Shown here: piece by piece, positions 1 to 9,280 of the stretch
Position numbering within the stretch: position 1 is the first letter of the stretch
Layout of the letters: each line of letters starts with the position of its first letter
Assembly (NCBI GenBank): GCA_036376135.1
Contig: DASVAW010000083.1
Coordinates: forward strand, 1 to 34,121
DNA from: Candidatus Polarisedimenticolaceae bacterium
GTDB taxonomy: Bacteria; Acidobacteriota; Polarisedimenticolia; Polarisedimenticolales; DASRJG01
Length of the DNA stretch: 34,121 nucleotides
Reading direction: 5' to 3'
The notes under the pieces: model-generated
Seen by the model: only the letters and a program-made list of their open reading frames with translations
What the model was told of the DNA's origin: nothing
The model's database searches: none
Position numbers and translations under genes: made by a program

Positions 1-995
1 ACATGGCGCAGCTCTTCAAGATCAAGACGATGCTGGACGACGTCGTGGCGTTCATCCAGCAGGTCTACCTCCCCGACGTCTGCGCGATCGGGGCGCTCTA
101 CGCCAACTGGCTTCCCTACGGGAAGGGCGTCACCAACTACCTCGCCGTCCCCGACCTTCCGCTCGACACCAAGGGCACGCAGTTCGATCTTCCCGGCGGG
201 ACGATCTTCGACGGCGACCTCGGCACCTACAAGCCGATCACCTCGTTCCAGGACCCGTACTTCCGCGACAACGTGACCGAGAACATCGAGCACGCCTACT
301 ACGACGGGAACTGGACGAAGCACCCGTGGGAGTCCGAGACCGTTCCCAAGCTCGTGGACTACGACGCGAACGGCAAGTACTCCTGGGTCAAGGCCCCCCG
401 GTTCATGGACAAGCCAACCCAGGTGGGTCCGCTGGCGCAGGTCCTCGTCGGCCTCGCCTCGGGTCACGAGCTCACGAAGAAGTGGGGCACCTACGCGCTC
501 GACACCGTCTCCGCGGTGGCGGGGACGAAGGTCGGCCCCGGCGCGCTGCACTCCACCCTCGGCCGGCACCTCGCCCGCGCGATCCGGTGCGCCACGATCT
601 GCGACCTCGCCCAGAAGCACTGGGAGCTTCTCGTGAACAACGTCGGCAAGGGCGACACGGCGATCTTCACGCCGTTCACCTTCCCGAAGGGAGAGCAGCA
701 GGGCTTCGGATTCCACGAGGCGCCGCGCGGCACGCTGTCCCACTGGATCGTCATCAAGGACGGCAAGATCAAGAACTACCAGGCCGTCGTCCCGACGACG
801 TGGAACGCCGGGCCGCGCGACTCCAAGGGGATGAAAGGCCCGTACGAGGCGTGCCTGATCGGCAATCCGATCGCGGATCCCGAGAAGCCCCTCGAGGTGC
901 TGCGCACGATCCACTCCTTCGATCCCTGTCTCGCGTGCGCCGTCCACACCGTCGATCCCGAGGGTCGCGAGATCGCGCGGGTCAAGGTTCTCTGA
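1..995 (+). CDS. [NiFe]-hydrogenase large subunit, group 1 uptake type (5' end outside window)
   Basis: Catalytic large subunit of a membrane-associated [NiFe] uptake hydrogenase, which oxidises H2 with its FeS small subunit. About 330 C-terminal residues are visible; the family is usually 550-600 aa, so the reading frame must continue upstream and the ATG at 3 is probably internal. The C-terminal nickel motif DPCLACAVH (visible residues 307-315) supplies the last two cysteine ligands. It is followed by a 15-residue tail that the maturation endopeptidase removes after the histidine. A segment of the form YYDGNWTKHPWE is typical of group 1 enzymes. The active-site residue is Cys, not Sec, so this is not a [NiFeSe] enzyme. 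The stop shares one base with the next start (TGATG), so the protease gene is translationally coupled. The exact subgroup cannot be fixed without the rest of the protein. Confidence 0.96.
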   Translation, partial: MAQLFKIKTMLDDVVAFIQQVYLPDVCAIGALYANWLPYGKGVTNYLAVPDLPLDTKGTQFDLPGGTIFDGDLGTYKPITSFQDPYFRDNVTENIEHAYYDGNWTKHPWESETVPKLVDYDANGKYSWVKAPRFMDKPTQVGPLAQVLVGLASGHELTKKWGTYALDTVSAVAGTKVGPGALHSTLGRHLARAIRCATICDLAQKHWELLVNNVGKGDTAIFTPFTFPKGEQQGFGFHEAPRGTLSHWIVIKDGKIKNYQAVVPTTWNAGPRDSKGMKGPYEACLIGNPIADPEKPLEVLRTIHSFDPCLACAVHTVDPEGREIARVKVL

Positions 996-1516
996 TGAGC
1001 GAGGTCGCGATCCTGGGGCTGGGCAACATCCTCATGCAGGACGACGCCTTCGGCCCCCACGTCATCCACGCGCTCGAGGCGGGTTTCCGCTTTCCCGAGG
1101 GCGTCGACGTGCTCGAGCTGGGGACCCCGGGATTCGACCTCGTGCCTTACATGACCGGGCGGCGCGCGGTGATCCTCGTCGACACGGCGATCACCGACGG
1201 GCCGCCCGGGACGATCAAGCTCTACCGGCGCGACGCCCTTCTCAAGGTCGCGCCCTCCCCCAGGCCCAGCGCCCACCAGCCCACCGTGCTGGAGACGCTG
1301 CTGTCGCTCCAGTTCTCCGGCTCCTGCCCTGAAGAGGTCCTGCTCGTCGGCGTCGTGCCGAAGTCGTGCGAGAAGGGAACCTCGATGTCGGCCGAGCTGC
1401 ACGCCGCGATCCCCGAAGCCTGCGAGGAAGTCGTCAAGGAACTCGCACGACTCGGCATCGAGGCGGAGCGTCGCTCGGTCCCTGCCTCCTCTCAGGTCTG
1501 GTGGGAAACCGCCTGA
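995..1516 (+). CDS. Hydrogenase maturation endopeptidase (HyaD/HupD/HybD family)
   Basis: A 173-aa nickel-dependent protease that removes the C-terminal tail of the large subunit once nickel is inserted. The start ATG at 995 overlaps the large-subunit stop by one base. Visible family features are the N-terminal G-L-G-N motif (residues 8-11), then D16-D17, D63 and H94. By comparison with HybD (E16, D62, H93) these match the nickel ligands, with Asp at 17 in place of Glu, a conservative change. Its position directly after the large subunit is the standard arrangement. The family assignment is secure; the symbol is left blank because HyaD, HupD and HoxM are not separable from this sequence. Confidence 0.94.
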   Translation: MSEVAILGLGNILMQDDAFGPHVIHALEAGFRFPEGVDVLELGTPGFDLVPYMTGRRAVILVDTAITDGPPGTIKLYRRDALLKVAPSPRPSAHQPTVLETLLSLQFSGSCPEEVLLVGVVPKSCEKGTSMSAELHAAIPEACEEVVKELARLGIEAERRSVPASSQVWWETA

Positions 1517-1902
1517 GCCGTCCCGGATTCCTGGAGCGCGCCGAGCCGTGGCTCGTCCACCTCGTCGCGCTCCACACGCTGGCGGTCGGCGTGGTGCTCT
1601 TGTTCGCCACGGAATGGGGCCTCCGTTTTGGCGGATGGAGCACCGCGCCGCCCCCCTTTTTCCCTCGTCAGGGGGGCGCCTTCCACCTCATCGCGGCCTT
1701 CGCCTACGTCTGGGAGTACCGCCGCCACGGAACCGTGAACGTGCTCCTCTGCGCGAAGGGGATCGCGACGGTTTTCCTCGCCTCGCACAGCTTCGGCACG
1801 GACGTGCCGTGGCTGATCCCCTTTTCCGCGGTGAGCGACGGGGCGATGGGGATCGCGGTGGCGTGGGTGCGGGCGAGGGTCAGGGCGTCCCGACCGGCGT
1901 GA
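1501..1902 (+). CDS. Small integral membrane protein of unknown function
   Basis: About 133 aa from the GTG at 1501, which overlaps the last codons of the protease gene by 16 nt. No strong ribosome-binding site is visible, so the start is uncertain; a downstream CTG near 1513 is an alternative. Three to four hydrophobic segments are visible, around residues 14-35, 50-68, 74-90 and 98-115, with a short basic C-terminus. I do not recognise the family. Its place behind the hydrogenase protease suggests co-transcription with the structural genes, but a role in hydrogenase function is only inference. Its 3' end overlaps the convergent SDR gene by 23 bp. Confidence 0.7.
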   Translation: MGNRLSRPGFLERAEPWLVHLVALHTLAVGVVLLFATEWGLRFGGWSTAPPPFFPRQGGAFHLIAAFAYVWEYRRHGTVNVLLCAKGIATVFLASHSFGTDVPWLIPFSAVSDGAMGIAVAWVRARVRASRPA

Positions 1903-3424
1903 CCGTCTCTCCCCCGGCCCGCCGCTGCTCGGCGAGGACGTCGTAACGGTCGAGGATGTGGTCGATGCCGAACTTGAGCGGCATCGTGACGTAGTCCTCG
2001 ATCTCCTCCCTCAGATCCGCGGCTTCCGGTTCCTCGAGGATCTCCTCCGCCGCGATCCGGCCGACGGTCTCGACGGCATCGCAGACCTCCGCCGCCGGGA
2101 ACCCCGCCGCGAACCGTCGATCCGCCAGCTCCTCGCAGAACGCGAAGAAGATGCCGCGCTCGCGGGTGCGGATGGCGTTCATGAGCGCGTGGAGCGCCTG
2201 GCCGTGTTGCCACTGCGGAGGGTCGTGGACCAGGCGCTGGTAGGTCGGGAACCGCTCTCCCGCGCGGGGCCCGTACATGAGATCGGTCAGCCGGGAGACG
2301 ATCTGCTTCTCGCGCTTCTCGAGCATCGCGTAGATACGGAGGTTCGGACCGACGCGCAGTCGGCGCATCGCCCAGTGGTTGCGGCGGTGCCACTCGATCG
2401 GGTCCATCTCGAGGTTCTCGATCAGGAACGGCATCCGGCGGAGGATCTCGAGGCGTTCGCGGGGCGCCCAGCCCAGAAGCGACCGCGTGCGGGCGGCGTT
2501 CACCGCCATCACCCTGTCGATGTATTTCGCCATCCAGGGGCGCTCGAACGGACGGTGTCCGCCGAGCCGTCCCGCGAGGTCCCGCACCCACATCCCCGGG
2601 CCGCACAGGGCCTTGGGGATGTGGATGGGTTCGCCCCCGTGGCGCCGGCCGTGCAGCGCGACCGCCTCGAACAACGCGTCCTGCGAGGTCGCGCCGTCCC
2701 CCGAGGCGATCACGACCCCGCGGGGCGCGAGCACCTCGAATCGATCGAAGACCCGACGGAGCATCGGGGGGATCTCGCGGACGTGGAGATACGGGAGCCC
2801 CGTCCGGCCCCGGCCCGCGACCAGGCGCCGGTTCCAGTTCCTTCCCGTCCAGGTCTCCATCAGCGCGAACAGCGGCGGGTACTCGCACCAGTCCGAGAAC
2901 AACGCCGCGAATCGCACGATCGACGACTTGATGGCGCCGTCGTATTCGCCGAGCATCCGCTCGCCGGCGGCCTTCGTGACGGAGTAGATCTCGACGCCGT
3001 CGGGGGGGCTCGTCTCGTCGAGGACCTTCCCCGGATCCGGAAATCGGCTCACCGCGAGGGAGGAGGAGAAGACGAAGTTGCGGATCCCCGACTCCTTCGT
3101 CGCCTCGAGGACGTGCCGCATCCCCTCGACGTTCGTCCTCCAGTACAGGGGGTCCTGCTCCCCCGTGAAGTCGTAATACGCCGCGAGGTGGACGACCGCG
3201 TCGACGGGGCCGTGGGCGACGATTCGCCGGAACGCGGCGCGCACCGACTCCCAGTCCGTGATGTCGGCGTGCAGCCACCGGACGTTGGAGTGCTCCGGGA
3301 CGCCGGCCCGGGACTGCGAGCGCCTCGACAACCCGTACAGGACGCAGTCGCCCCGCGCGGACTCGATGACGTGTCGACCGACGAACCCCGACGCGCCCGT
3401 CAGGATCAGCGAGCGCGGACGCAT
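1880..3424 (-). CDS. Extended SDR / NAD-dependent epimerase-dehydratase with extra C-terminal domain
   Basis: A 514-aa protein. Residues 1 to about 330 form an extended short-chain dehydrogenase/reductase. The nucleotide-binding motif TGASGFVG is at residues 9-16, the catalytic pair is Y147 and K151 (YSVTK), and the preceding serine is near 121-122. The remaining 180 or so residues are charged and helical (around 340-514) and are not part of a usual SDR, which is about 310-350 aa. The ATG at 3424 has a good Shine-Dalgarno (GGAGG, about 8 nt upstream). It lies 43 bp downstream of hypE on the same strand and could be the last gene of the hyp operon, although a -10-like TACACT sits in the gap. 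The substrate is unknown. Nucleotide-sugar or lipid-linked substrates are typical of the family. Confidence 0.85.
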   Translation of the reverse strand: MRPRSLILTGASGFVGRHVIESARGDCVLYGLSRRSQSRAGVPEHSNVRWLHADITDWESVRAAFRRIVAHGPVDAVVHLAAYYDFTGEQDPLYWRTNVEGMRHVLEATKESGIRNFVFSSSLAVSRFPDPGKVLDETSPPDGVEIYSVTKAAGERMLGEYDGAIKSSIVRFAALFSDWCEYPPLFALMETWTGRNWNRRLVAGRGRTGLPYLHVREIPPMLRRVFDRFEVLAPRGVVIASGDGATSQDALFEAVALHGRRHGGEPIHIPKALCGPGMWVRDLAGRLGGHRPFERPWMAKYIDRVMAVNAARTRSLLGWAPRERLEILRRMPFLIENLEMDPIEWHRRNHWAMRRLRVGPNLRIYAMLEKREKQIVSRLTDLMYGPRAGERFPTYQRLVHDPPQWQHGQALHALMNAIRTRERGIFFAFCEELADRRFAAGFPAAEVCDAVETVGRIAAEEILEEPEAADLREEIEDYVTMPLKFGIDHILDRYDVLAEQRRAGGETVTPVGTP

Positions 3425-3450
3425 GGCAGCATCCTCCGAGGGCCGACGGC

Positions 3451-3456
3451 AGTGTA
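3451..3456 (-). promoter_or_regulatory. Possible -10 element (TACACT) for the SDR gene
   Basis: Reading on the minus strand, TACACT lies in the 43-bp gap between hypE and the SDR gene, 27 nt before the ATG, with a GGAGG ribosome site between them. It would let the SDR gene be expressed apart from the hyp genes. No clear -35 was found. Confidence 0.3.
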
Positions 3457-3467
3457 GCGCTTTCGGC

Positions 3468-4538
3468 TCAGCAAATCCTCGGCAGCTGCTCCCCGGAGAG
3501 GAGGTCCACGACGCGGTCGCCGCCGACGCGACTGCGCAGCACGACCTGCCCCGCGGGCCCGTCGGTCACCTCCCCCACGATCGCCGATTGCCCTCCGAAC
3601 TCGTCGGCGCACATCACGGCGAGCGCCTCCTCCGCGCGCTCCCGCGCGACGATCGCGAGGCACTTCCCTTCGTTCGCGACGTAGAGCGGGTCGAACCCGA
3701 GGATCTCGCACGCGCCCCGAACCTCGTCCCGGACCGGAATCCGGCGCTCGTCGAGCCGGATCCCCACGCGGGCGGACTTGGCGATCTCGTTCATCGCCGA
3801 GGCGACCCCGCCGCGGGTCGGATCCCGAAGGACGTGGACGTCGTCGCCGAGCGCATCGAGCAGGCGGGCGACGAGCCGGTGCAGGGGCGCCGAGTCGGTG
3901 ACGATCGCCGTCTCGAACTCCAGTCCCTCGCGCACCGAGAGGATCGCGATCCCGTGGTCGGCGATCGGCCCGTTGATCAGGACGACGTCGCCCGGCCGCG
4001 CGCGCGCGGGATCGATCGAGATCCCCTTCGGCACGAGCCCGACCCCCGAGGTGTTCACGAACAGGCCGTCCCCCTTCCCGCGGTCGACGACCTTGGTGTC
4101 CCCCGTGGCGATGGGCACCCCCGCCGCCGCCGCCGCGGAACCCATCGAGCGGACGACGCGCCACAGGTCTTCCATGCGCAGCCCCTCCTCGACGATGAAG
4201 CCGCAGGAGAGGGCGAGCGGAGACGCCCCGCACATCGCGAGGTCGTTCACGGTCCCGTGAACGGCGAGGGAGCCGATGTCCCCTCCGGGGAAGAACATCG
4301 GACTCACCACGTACGAGTCGGTGGAGAACGCCAGGCGCGCGCCGCCGAGGTCGAGGACCGCGCCGTCGTGGAGCCGCGCGAGCGCGGGGTTGTCGAAGGC
4401 CTCGAGGAACATCCCCTCGACGAGGCGCTGGGAGAAGCGCCCCCCGCCCCCGTGCGCGAGGAGCACGTGCTCGTGTTCGGTCGCGGGGATGGGGCAGGCC
4501 AGGTGGCGAAGGGCCTCGCCCGGGTGCCGCTCGCTCAT
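3468..4538 (-). CDS. hypE: Hydrogenase maturation protein HypE (carbamoyl dehydratase)
   Basis: A 356-aa protein that dehydrates the carbamoyl group received from HypF on its C-terminal cysteine. The resulting thiocyanate supplies the cyanide ligands of the [NiFe] site. The protein ends PRIC, the conserved C-terminus carrying the acceptor Cys356. The AIR-synthase-like ATPase fold shows in the GDTKVV and LRDPTRGGV segments. The ATG at 4538 overlaps the hypD stop as ATGA, which fixes the start and indicates translational coupling. It is the last maturation gene in the hyp operon and acts in the cytoplasm with HypC and HypD. Confidence 0.98.
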   Translation of the reverse strand: MSERHPGEALRHLACPIPATEHEHVLLAHGGGGRFSQRLVEGMFLEAFDNPALARLHDGAVLDLGGARLAFSTDSYVVSPMFFPGGDIGSLAVHGTVNDLAMCGASPLALSCGFIVEEGLRMEDLWRVVRSMGSAAAAAGVPIATGDTKVVDRGKGDGLFVNTSGVGLVPKGISIDPARARPGDVVLINGPIADHGIAILSVREGLEFETAIVTDSAPLHRLVARLLDALGDDVHVLRDPTRGGVASAMNEIAKSARVGIRLDERRIPVRDEVRGACEILGFDPLYVANEGKCLAIVARERAEEALAVMCADEFGGQSAIVGEVTDGPAGQVVLRSRVGGDRVVDLLSGEQLPRIC

Positions 4539-5626
4539 GAACGGGCCCTCGCGTAGGAGAAGTACGCCGAACACGCCCCCTCGGTCGAGACCATCGGCGC
4601 GCCGAGCGGGTGATCGGGGGTGCAGCGCGTGCCGAACGCGGAGCACTCCGGAGGCTTCTTGCGTCCCTGGAGGATCAGCCCCGCGATGCACTCGGCGTTC
4701 TCGTCGGCTCGGACCGACTCGACGTCGAAACGCGTCACCGCGTCGAACGCCGCGTACGCGGGTCGCAGCTTGTACCCGCTCGCGGGGATGAAGCCGACGC
4801 CGCGCCAGGCGCGGTCTCCGACCTCGAAGACCTCGTGGACCGTCTCGATCGCGTGGCGGTTCCCCTCGCGCTGCACGGTCCGGGCGTACTGGTTCTCGAC
4901 GCCGTGGCGCCCCTCCTCGAGGGCGACGACCACGCGGTAGACCCCCTCGAGCAGGTCGAGCGGCTCGAACCCCGTGACGACGATCGGGATGCGGTACTTC
5001 TCCGCGATCGGCTCGTACTCCTCGAATCCCATCACGGTGCAGACGTGCCCCGCGGCGAGAAAGCCCTGGACGACGTTCCCGGGTGCGGAGAGGATCGCCT
5101 CCATCGCCGGCGGCACGAGGACGTGGGAGCACAGGACCGAGAAATTCGCGACGCCGGAGAGCTTCGCGACCCGCACCGCCATCGCGTTCGCCGGTGCGGT
5201 CGTCTCGAACCCCACCGCGAAGAAGACGACCTGCCGGTCCGGGTGCTTGCGCGCGAGCTCGACGGCGTCGAGCGGCGAGTAGACGACGCGCACGTCTCCA
5301 CCCGACGCTTTCACCCGAAGCAGGTCGTCGCCGGTCCCGGGCACGCGGAGCATGTCGCCGAAGGAGGTAAAGATCACCTCGGGCCGGCGCGCGATCGCGA
5401 CGGCGCGATCGATCATCTCGACCGGCGTCACGCAGACGGGGCACCCGGGGCCGTGGACGAGCGTGACCTGCTCCGGGAGCATCCGGTCGAGACCGAACTT
5501 CATGAACGTGTGCGTCTGGCCGCCGCAGATCTCCATCAGCGTCCAGGGGCGCGTGACCTTCCTGCGCAGCAGCTCGAGGAAGCGCTTCGCCTCCGCCTCG
5601 CCGCGGTATTCGTCGACGTACTTCAT
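4535..5626 (-). CDS. hypD: Hydrogenase maturation protein HypD
   Basis: A 363-aa [4Fe-4S] scaffold protein on which, with HypC, the Fe(CN)2CO unit is assembled. Conserved elements seen are EICGGQTH (Cys34), GPGCPVC (Cys62 and Cys65) and GFETTAP. A C-terminal cysteine-rich block ([24 protein letters not shown]) includes the cluster ligands. Length is normal for the family. The ATG at 5626 overlaps the end of hypC as ATGA, and its own stop overlaps hypE, so hypC-hypD-hypE are tightly coupled. Confidence 0.98.
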   Translation of the reverse strand: MKYVDEYRGEAEAKRFLELLRRKVTRPWTLMEICGGQTHTFMKFGLDRMLPEQVTLVHGPGCPVCVTPVEMIDRAVAIARRPEVIFTSFGDMLRVPGTGDDLLRVKASGGDVRVVYSPLDAVELARKHPDRQVVFFAVGFETTAPANAMAVRVAKLSGVANFSVLCSHVLVPPAMEAILSAPGNVVQGFLAAGHVCTVMGFEEYEPIAEKYRIPIVVTGFEPLDLLEGVYRVVVALEEGRHGVENQYARTVQREGNRHAIETVHEVFEVGDRAWRGVGFIPASGYKLRPAYAAFDAVTRFDVESVRADENAECIAGLILQGRKKPPECSAFGTRCTPDHPLGAPMVSTEGACSAYFSYARARS

Positions 5627-5880
5627 GGACGCTTCTCCCCGAACTCCTCGAGCTCCCCCATCTCCTCGAGGAACTTGAAGACCTCCCCCGCTTCCTTCTC
5701 GTCGATGCGGCTGATGGCGAAGCCGACGTGGACGAGGACGTAGTCGCCCACCTTCGCTTCGGGGACGTAGGCGAGGCAGATGTCCTTCACGATTCCCGCG
5801 AACGACACACGGCCCATCGGCATCGTGTCGACCGTCGCGGGGTCGATGGAGACGACTTTTCCCGGAACGCCGAGGCACAT
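5623..5880 (-). CDS. hypC: Hydrogenase maturation chaperone HypC
   Basis: An 85-aa chaperone that binds the iron centre with HypD and then the apo-large subunit. The N-terminus MCLGVPG carries the essential Cys2, exposed after Met removal, and His51 lies in the family segment YVLVHVGFA. The C-terminus is acidic, as is common in HypC. The start ATG at 5880 lies 4 nt after the hypF stop, and the stop overlaps hypD. This is a complete, ordinary member of the HypC/HupF family. Confidence 0.98.
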   Translation of the reverse strand: MCLGVPGKVVSIDPATVDTMPMGRVSFAGIVKDICLAYVPEAKVGDYVLVHVGFAISRIDEKEAGEVFKFLEEMGELEEFGEKRP

Positions 5881-5884
5881 GGCG

Positions 5885-8185
5885 TCAGACCTCCTGCAGG
5901 CGCCGGGCGGCGACGACCGCCTGACCCAACGCGAGACCGCCGTCGTTCGGCGGGACGTGTTTGTGGAGCAGGATCTCGAACCCTTCCGCTTCGAGCGCCC
6001 GCGCGGCCCGCTCGGCGAGGGTGCGGTTCTGGAAGCAGCCTCCGGTGAGGGCGACGCGCGGTTCGGCCACGGCGCGGGCGACCTCGACGATCGCCGCGAC
6101 GAGAGCGGCGTGGAAGCGGGAGGCGACGACCCGGGCCTCCGCGCCCGCGGCGACGTCACGGACGATCTCCGCCACGAGCGGCCGCCAGTCGAGCTCGAGG
6201 CGGCCGTCGCCCGACACGACCGGAAGCGCGTAGGGCCGCGACGCGACGTCGGTCGCCGCGGACTCGAGGAGCATCGCGGCCTGGCCCTCGAACGCGCTGC
6301 GCTGGCGGATCCCGGCCAGCGCCGCGACTGCGTCGAACAGCCGGCCCATGCTCGAGGTGGTGGGCGTGTGAAGCCCGCGCTCGAGCTGACGCGTGAGCAG
6401 CCGCCGTTCGGCCTCGGTGAAGTCCGTGATCGTCGGCGGAGCGGGGTCTCCCAGCGCCCAGAGCAGCGCGAACGCCACCCGCCGGGGCTCGCGCGCGGCG
6501 GCGTCTCCCCCCGGGAGCGGGAAGGGACGCAGCGACGCGACGCGACGGTACCCCGCGGCGTCTCCCAGCAGGAACTCCCCCCCCCAGATCGTCCCGTCGT
6601 CGCCCAGGCCGGTTCCGTCCCAGACGACGCCGAGGGCGCGACCGTCGACGCCGTTCTCGGCGAGACACGACGCCAGGTGGGCGTGGTGGTGCTGGACCGC
6701 GAAGACGGGAACCGACGGCAGGCGCCCGGCCGGCGTCGCCGCCTCCCGCGCCCAGCGCGAGGAGGCGTAGTCGGGGTGGAGGTCGCACGCGATCGCTTCC
6801 GGGCGGACGTCCCAGAGCCGCAGGAAGTCGTCCGCGCAGCGTTCGAACGCCGCGAGCGCCTGAGGCGTGTCGAGATCGCCGACGTGTTGCCCGAGGAAGA
6901 CGCGAGGGCCGAGCGCGAGCGCCACCGCGTTCTTCTGGTGCGCACCGACGGCGAGCACCGCCGGAAGGGAGCTCGGAACGGCGACGGGGAGCGGGGCGAA
7001 TCCTCTCGCGCGGCGCAGAACGCGCGTCTCGCCCCTCAGCACCCACGCGACGCTGTCGTCGGCGTGCCGCGCGATCGGCCGGTCATGGACGAGGAAGACG
7101 TCGGCGATCCCGCGGAGGCGGTCGAGCGCCTCGCTCTCCTCGGTGCAAATCGGTTCATCGCTGAGGTTTCCGCTCGTCGCGACGACCGGGGCTTCGTACG
7201 CGCGAAGGAGCAGGTGGTGCATCGGCGTCGCGGGGAGCATGACCCCCAGCGTCGTCATGCCCGGCGCCACGTTGCGGGCCACCCGGGCCGACGCGTTGCG
7301 ACGCAGCAGGAGGATCGGGGCGGCGGCGCCCGCGAGGGCGGCTTCCGCCGCGGCGTCGGTTTCGGCGAGCTCCCGCACGGCGTCGAGGTCCCGGGCCATC
7401 AGGGCGAACGGCTTCTCCTCGCGGCGCTTGCGCTCGCGCAGGCGGCCGACGACCCCTTCGTCCGCCGCGTCGCACAGGAGCTGGAAGCCGCCGAGTCCCT
7501 TCACCGCCACGATCCGCCCGTCGCGCAAGGCGCCCGCCGCGGCGTCGATCGCGCCGCCTCCGGCGGCGAGCGCGCGGCCGTCGGCGTCCCGGAGCACGAG
7601 CGTCGGCCCGCACGCGGGGCAGGCCACGGGCTGCGCGTGGAACCGGCGGTCGGCGGGGTCCTCGTATTCGCGACGGCAGTCGGGGCACAGCGCGAACGCC
7701 GCCATCGTGGTCCGGGGGCGGTCGTACGGCAGCTCGCGAACGATCGTGAACCTCGGCCCGCACCGGGTGCAGTTGGTGAAGGCGTAGCGGTGGCGACGCC
7801 CCGCGGGGTCGAGCACCTCGTCGAGACAGTCGGGACAGGTCGCGAGGTCGGCGAGCACCGCCACGGTCTTCGTGCCGACCTGCTCGCTGGTCCGGATCGA
7901 GAAGGCGGAGCCCCCGTCGACCTCGACCCAGGTCGCCGCGATCGACTCGATGCGCGCGTTCGGCGGCCCGCCGGCGGTCAGGTCGCGCTCGAACGCCTCG
8001 ATCGCGGATGCGGGCCCCTCGACCTCGACGAACAGGCCCCGGGCGTCGTTCTGCACCCAGCCGGACAGACCGCGCAGGGTCGCCTCGCGGTAGACCCAGG
8101 GACGGAATCCCACCCCCTGGACCGCGCCGCACACCTCGAATCGCCTGCGGCGGGAGACGGGCGCGGCGGCGGGGGCTCGCGTCAC
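5885..8185 (-). CDS. hypF: Carbamoyltransferase HypF
   Basis: A 766-aa enzyme that converts carbamoyl phosphate to carbamoyl-AMP and passes the carbamoyl group to HypE. Domains in order are an N-terminal acylphosphatase (GAVQGVGFRPWVYR, about residues 20-33), two zinc-finger-like units with CxxC pairs (about 115-200), a YrdC-like nucleotide-binding domain (around GLGGFQLLCDA), and a Kae1-like C-terminal part (QHHHAHLASC, WDGTGLGDDG, GGCFQNR). The start is a GTG at 8185, 7 nt after the hypB stop. No strong Shine-Dalgarno is visible, so translation probably depends on coupling to hypB. Length is normal and all domains look intact. Confidence 0.98.
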   Translation of the reverse strand: MTRAPAAAPVSRRRRFEVCGAVQGVGFRPWVYREATLRGLSGWVQNDARGLFVEVEGPASAIEAFERDLTAGGPPNARIESIAATWVEVDGGSAFSIRTSEQVGTKTVAVLADLATCPDCLDEVLDPAGRRHRYAFTNCTRCGPRFTIVRELPYDRPRTTMAAFALCPDCRREYEDPADRRFHAQPVACPACGPTLVLRDADGRALAAGGGAIDAAAGALRDGRIVAVKGLGGFQLLCDAADEGVVGRLRERKRREEKPFALMARDLDAVRELAETDAAAEAALAGAAAPILLLRRNASARVARNVAPGMTTLGVMLPATPMHHLLLRAYEAPVVATSGNLSDEPICTEESEALDRLRGIADVFLVHDRPIARHADDSVAWVLRGETRVLRRARGFAPLPVAVPSSLPAVLAVGAHQKNAVALALGPRVFLGQHVGDLDTPQALAAFERCADDFLRLWDVRPEAIACDLHPDYASSRWAREAATPAGRLPSVPVFAVQHHHAHLASCLAENGVDGRALGVVWDGTGLGDDGTIWGGEFLLGDAAGYRRVASLRPFPLPGGDAAAREPRRVAFALLWALGDPAPPTITDFTEAERRLLTRQLERGLHTPTTSSMGRLFDAVAALAGIRQRSAFEGQAAMLLESAATDVASRPYALPVVSGDGRLELDWRPLVAEIVRDVAAGAEARVVASRFHAALVAAIVEVARAVAEPRVALTGGCFQNRTLAERAARALEAEGFEILLHKHVPPNDGGLALGQAVVAARRLQEV

Positions 8186-8192
8186 GGCCGAC

Positions 8193-8936
8193 TCAGGAGG
8201 GGTGGACGTGAGGGTGCGGACGGAGGTGGGCGTGCGCGCGGGGCTTGACGAGCAGCTCCTCCCGCCGCGCCTCGAGCCACTTCAGCCAGCGCTCGAATCC
8301 CTCGCCGGTGCGCGCGGAGACGACGAACACCTTCGGGTCGGGCATCACGCGACGGATCGCGTCCTCGATCGCGGCGACGTCCACCTCGAGGTGCGGAACG
8401 AGGTCGTGTTTGGTGATCAGCACGAGGTCGGCCTTGTGGAACATCGTCGGGTACTTGAGGGGCTTGTCCTCCCCTTCCGTCACCGACAGCGCGACCACGT
8501 TGAACGCCTGTCCGAGGTCGTACACCGCCGGGCAGACGAGGTTTCCGACGTTCTCGATGAAGAGGTACTCGACGTCGCGCCACGGGAACTGGTGGAGCGC
8601 GTCGTGGACCATCCTCGCGTCGAGGTGGCAGGCGGTCCCCGTCGTGATCGCCAGCGACGGGATCCCCGCGCGGTTCAGCCGGAGGGCGTCGCGGTCGGTC
8701 GCCAGGTCGGCGGTGATCGCGCCCAGCCGGAAACGTTGCGTGAACGCGGTCGCGGTGCGCTCGAGGACGGCCGTCTTCCCCGCTCCCGGCGAGCCCATCA
8801 GGTTGATCGCGAGCACGCCGCCTTCGGCGAAGTGCGCGCGGTTGTGCGCGGCGGTCCGGTCGTTCTCGACGAGAATCTTCTGCTGGATCTCGACGGGAAC
8901 GAGTTCGTGGTCGCCGCAGCCGCAGCTGTCGCACAT
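8193..8936 (-). CDS. hypB: Nickel-insertion GTPase HypB with C-terminal histidine tail
   Basis: A 247-aa GTPase that, with HypA, delivers nickel to the hydrogenase large subunit. The N-terminus has a CxxCxC nickel site (Cys2, Cys5, Cys7). The P-loop GSPGAGKT spans 48-55, and the metal pair Cys103-His104 sits in the G domain. Unusually, the histidine-rich segment is not in the N-terminal region but forms the extreme C-terminus, where five His occur in the last 14 residues (HAHLRPHPHVHPS). The ATG at 8936 follows the hypA stop by 2 nt. It may serve nickel storage as well as insertion. Confidence 0.97.
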   Translation of the reverse strand: MCDSCGCGDHELVPVEIQQKILVENDRTAAHNRAHFAEGGVLAINLMGSPGAGKTAVLERTATAFTQRFRLGAITADLATDRDALRLNRAGIPSLAITTGTACHLDARMVHDALHQFPWRDVEYLFIENVGNLVCPAVYDLGQAFNVVALSVTEGEDKPLKYPTMFHKADLVLITKHDLVPHLEVDVAAIEDAIRRVMPDPKVFVVSARTGEGFERWLKWLEARREELLVKPRAHAHLRPHPHVHPS

Positions 8937-8938
8937 GG

Positions 8939-9280
8939 TCAGTCCACCTCCATCTCGAGCCGTTCGAGGACGATCTCGTCCCCCGCGATCAGTCGGGCCC
9001 CGACCGCGCAGTCGGGACATTGCAGGAAGTCCCCGCGGTGCACCTCGCGCGAACATTGCGGGCAACGGTAACGCGCCGGGACCCGGACGATCTCGAGGGC
9101 CGCCCCTTTTGCCACCGTCGGCTCGCGGTAGACGTCGAAGGCGGTCGCGAGGAGCTCGGCCTCGACCCCGGCCAATTCGCCCAGCCGCAGGGTGACCTTC
9201 TGCACCGAGGTCGCCTTGTGGGCGCGCGCCTGGGATTCGACCTGCTCGAGCAGGGCCTGGACGATCGAGGTTTCGTGCAT
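8939..9280 (-). CDS. hypA: Nickel chaperone HypA
   Basis: A 113-aa protein that receives nickel and, with HypB, inserts it into the large subunit. It starts MHE, as the family requires; His2 and the N-terminal amine bind nickel. Zinc is held by Cys73, Cys76, Cys88 and Cys91 (CPQC and CPDC). I chose the ATG at 9280 for this reason; an upstream in-frame start would bury His2 and add 12 residues. GGAAAGG lies just upstream as a weak ribosome site. It is the first gene of the hyp operon; the 188 bp before it shows no promoter I trust. Confidence 0.97.
   Translation of the reverse strand: MHETSIVQALLEQVESQARAHKATSVQKVTLRLGELAGVEAELLATAFDVYREPTVAKGAALEIVRVPARYRCPQCSREVHRGDFLQCPDCAVGARLIAGDEIVLERLEMEVD

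Noticed and set aside
919-947. Selenocysteine in the hydrogenase ([NiFeSe] type)
   Set aside because: The C-terminal motif codes DPC with a normal cysteine codon; no TGA is present there.
1704-3278. Very long reading frames opposite or beside known genes (for example a 524-codon frame here and an 822-codon plus-strand frame opposite hypF)
   Set aside because: They have low-complexity Arg/Pro/Gly/Ala-rich translations and lie over genes with clear family motifs; they are by-products of about 70% G+C.
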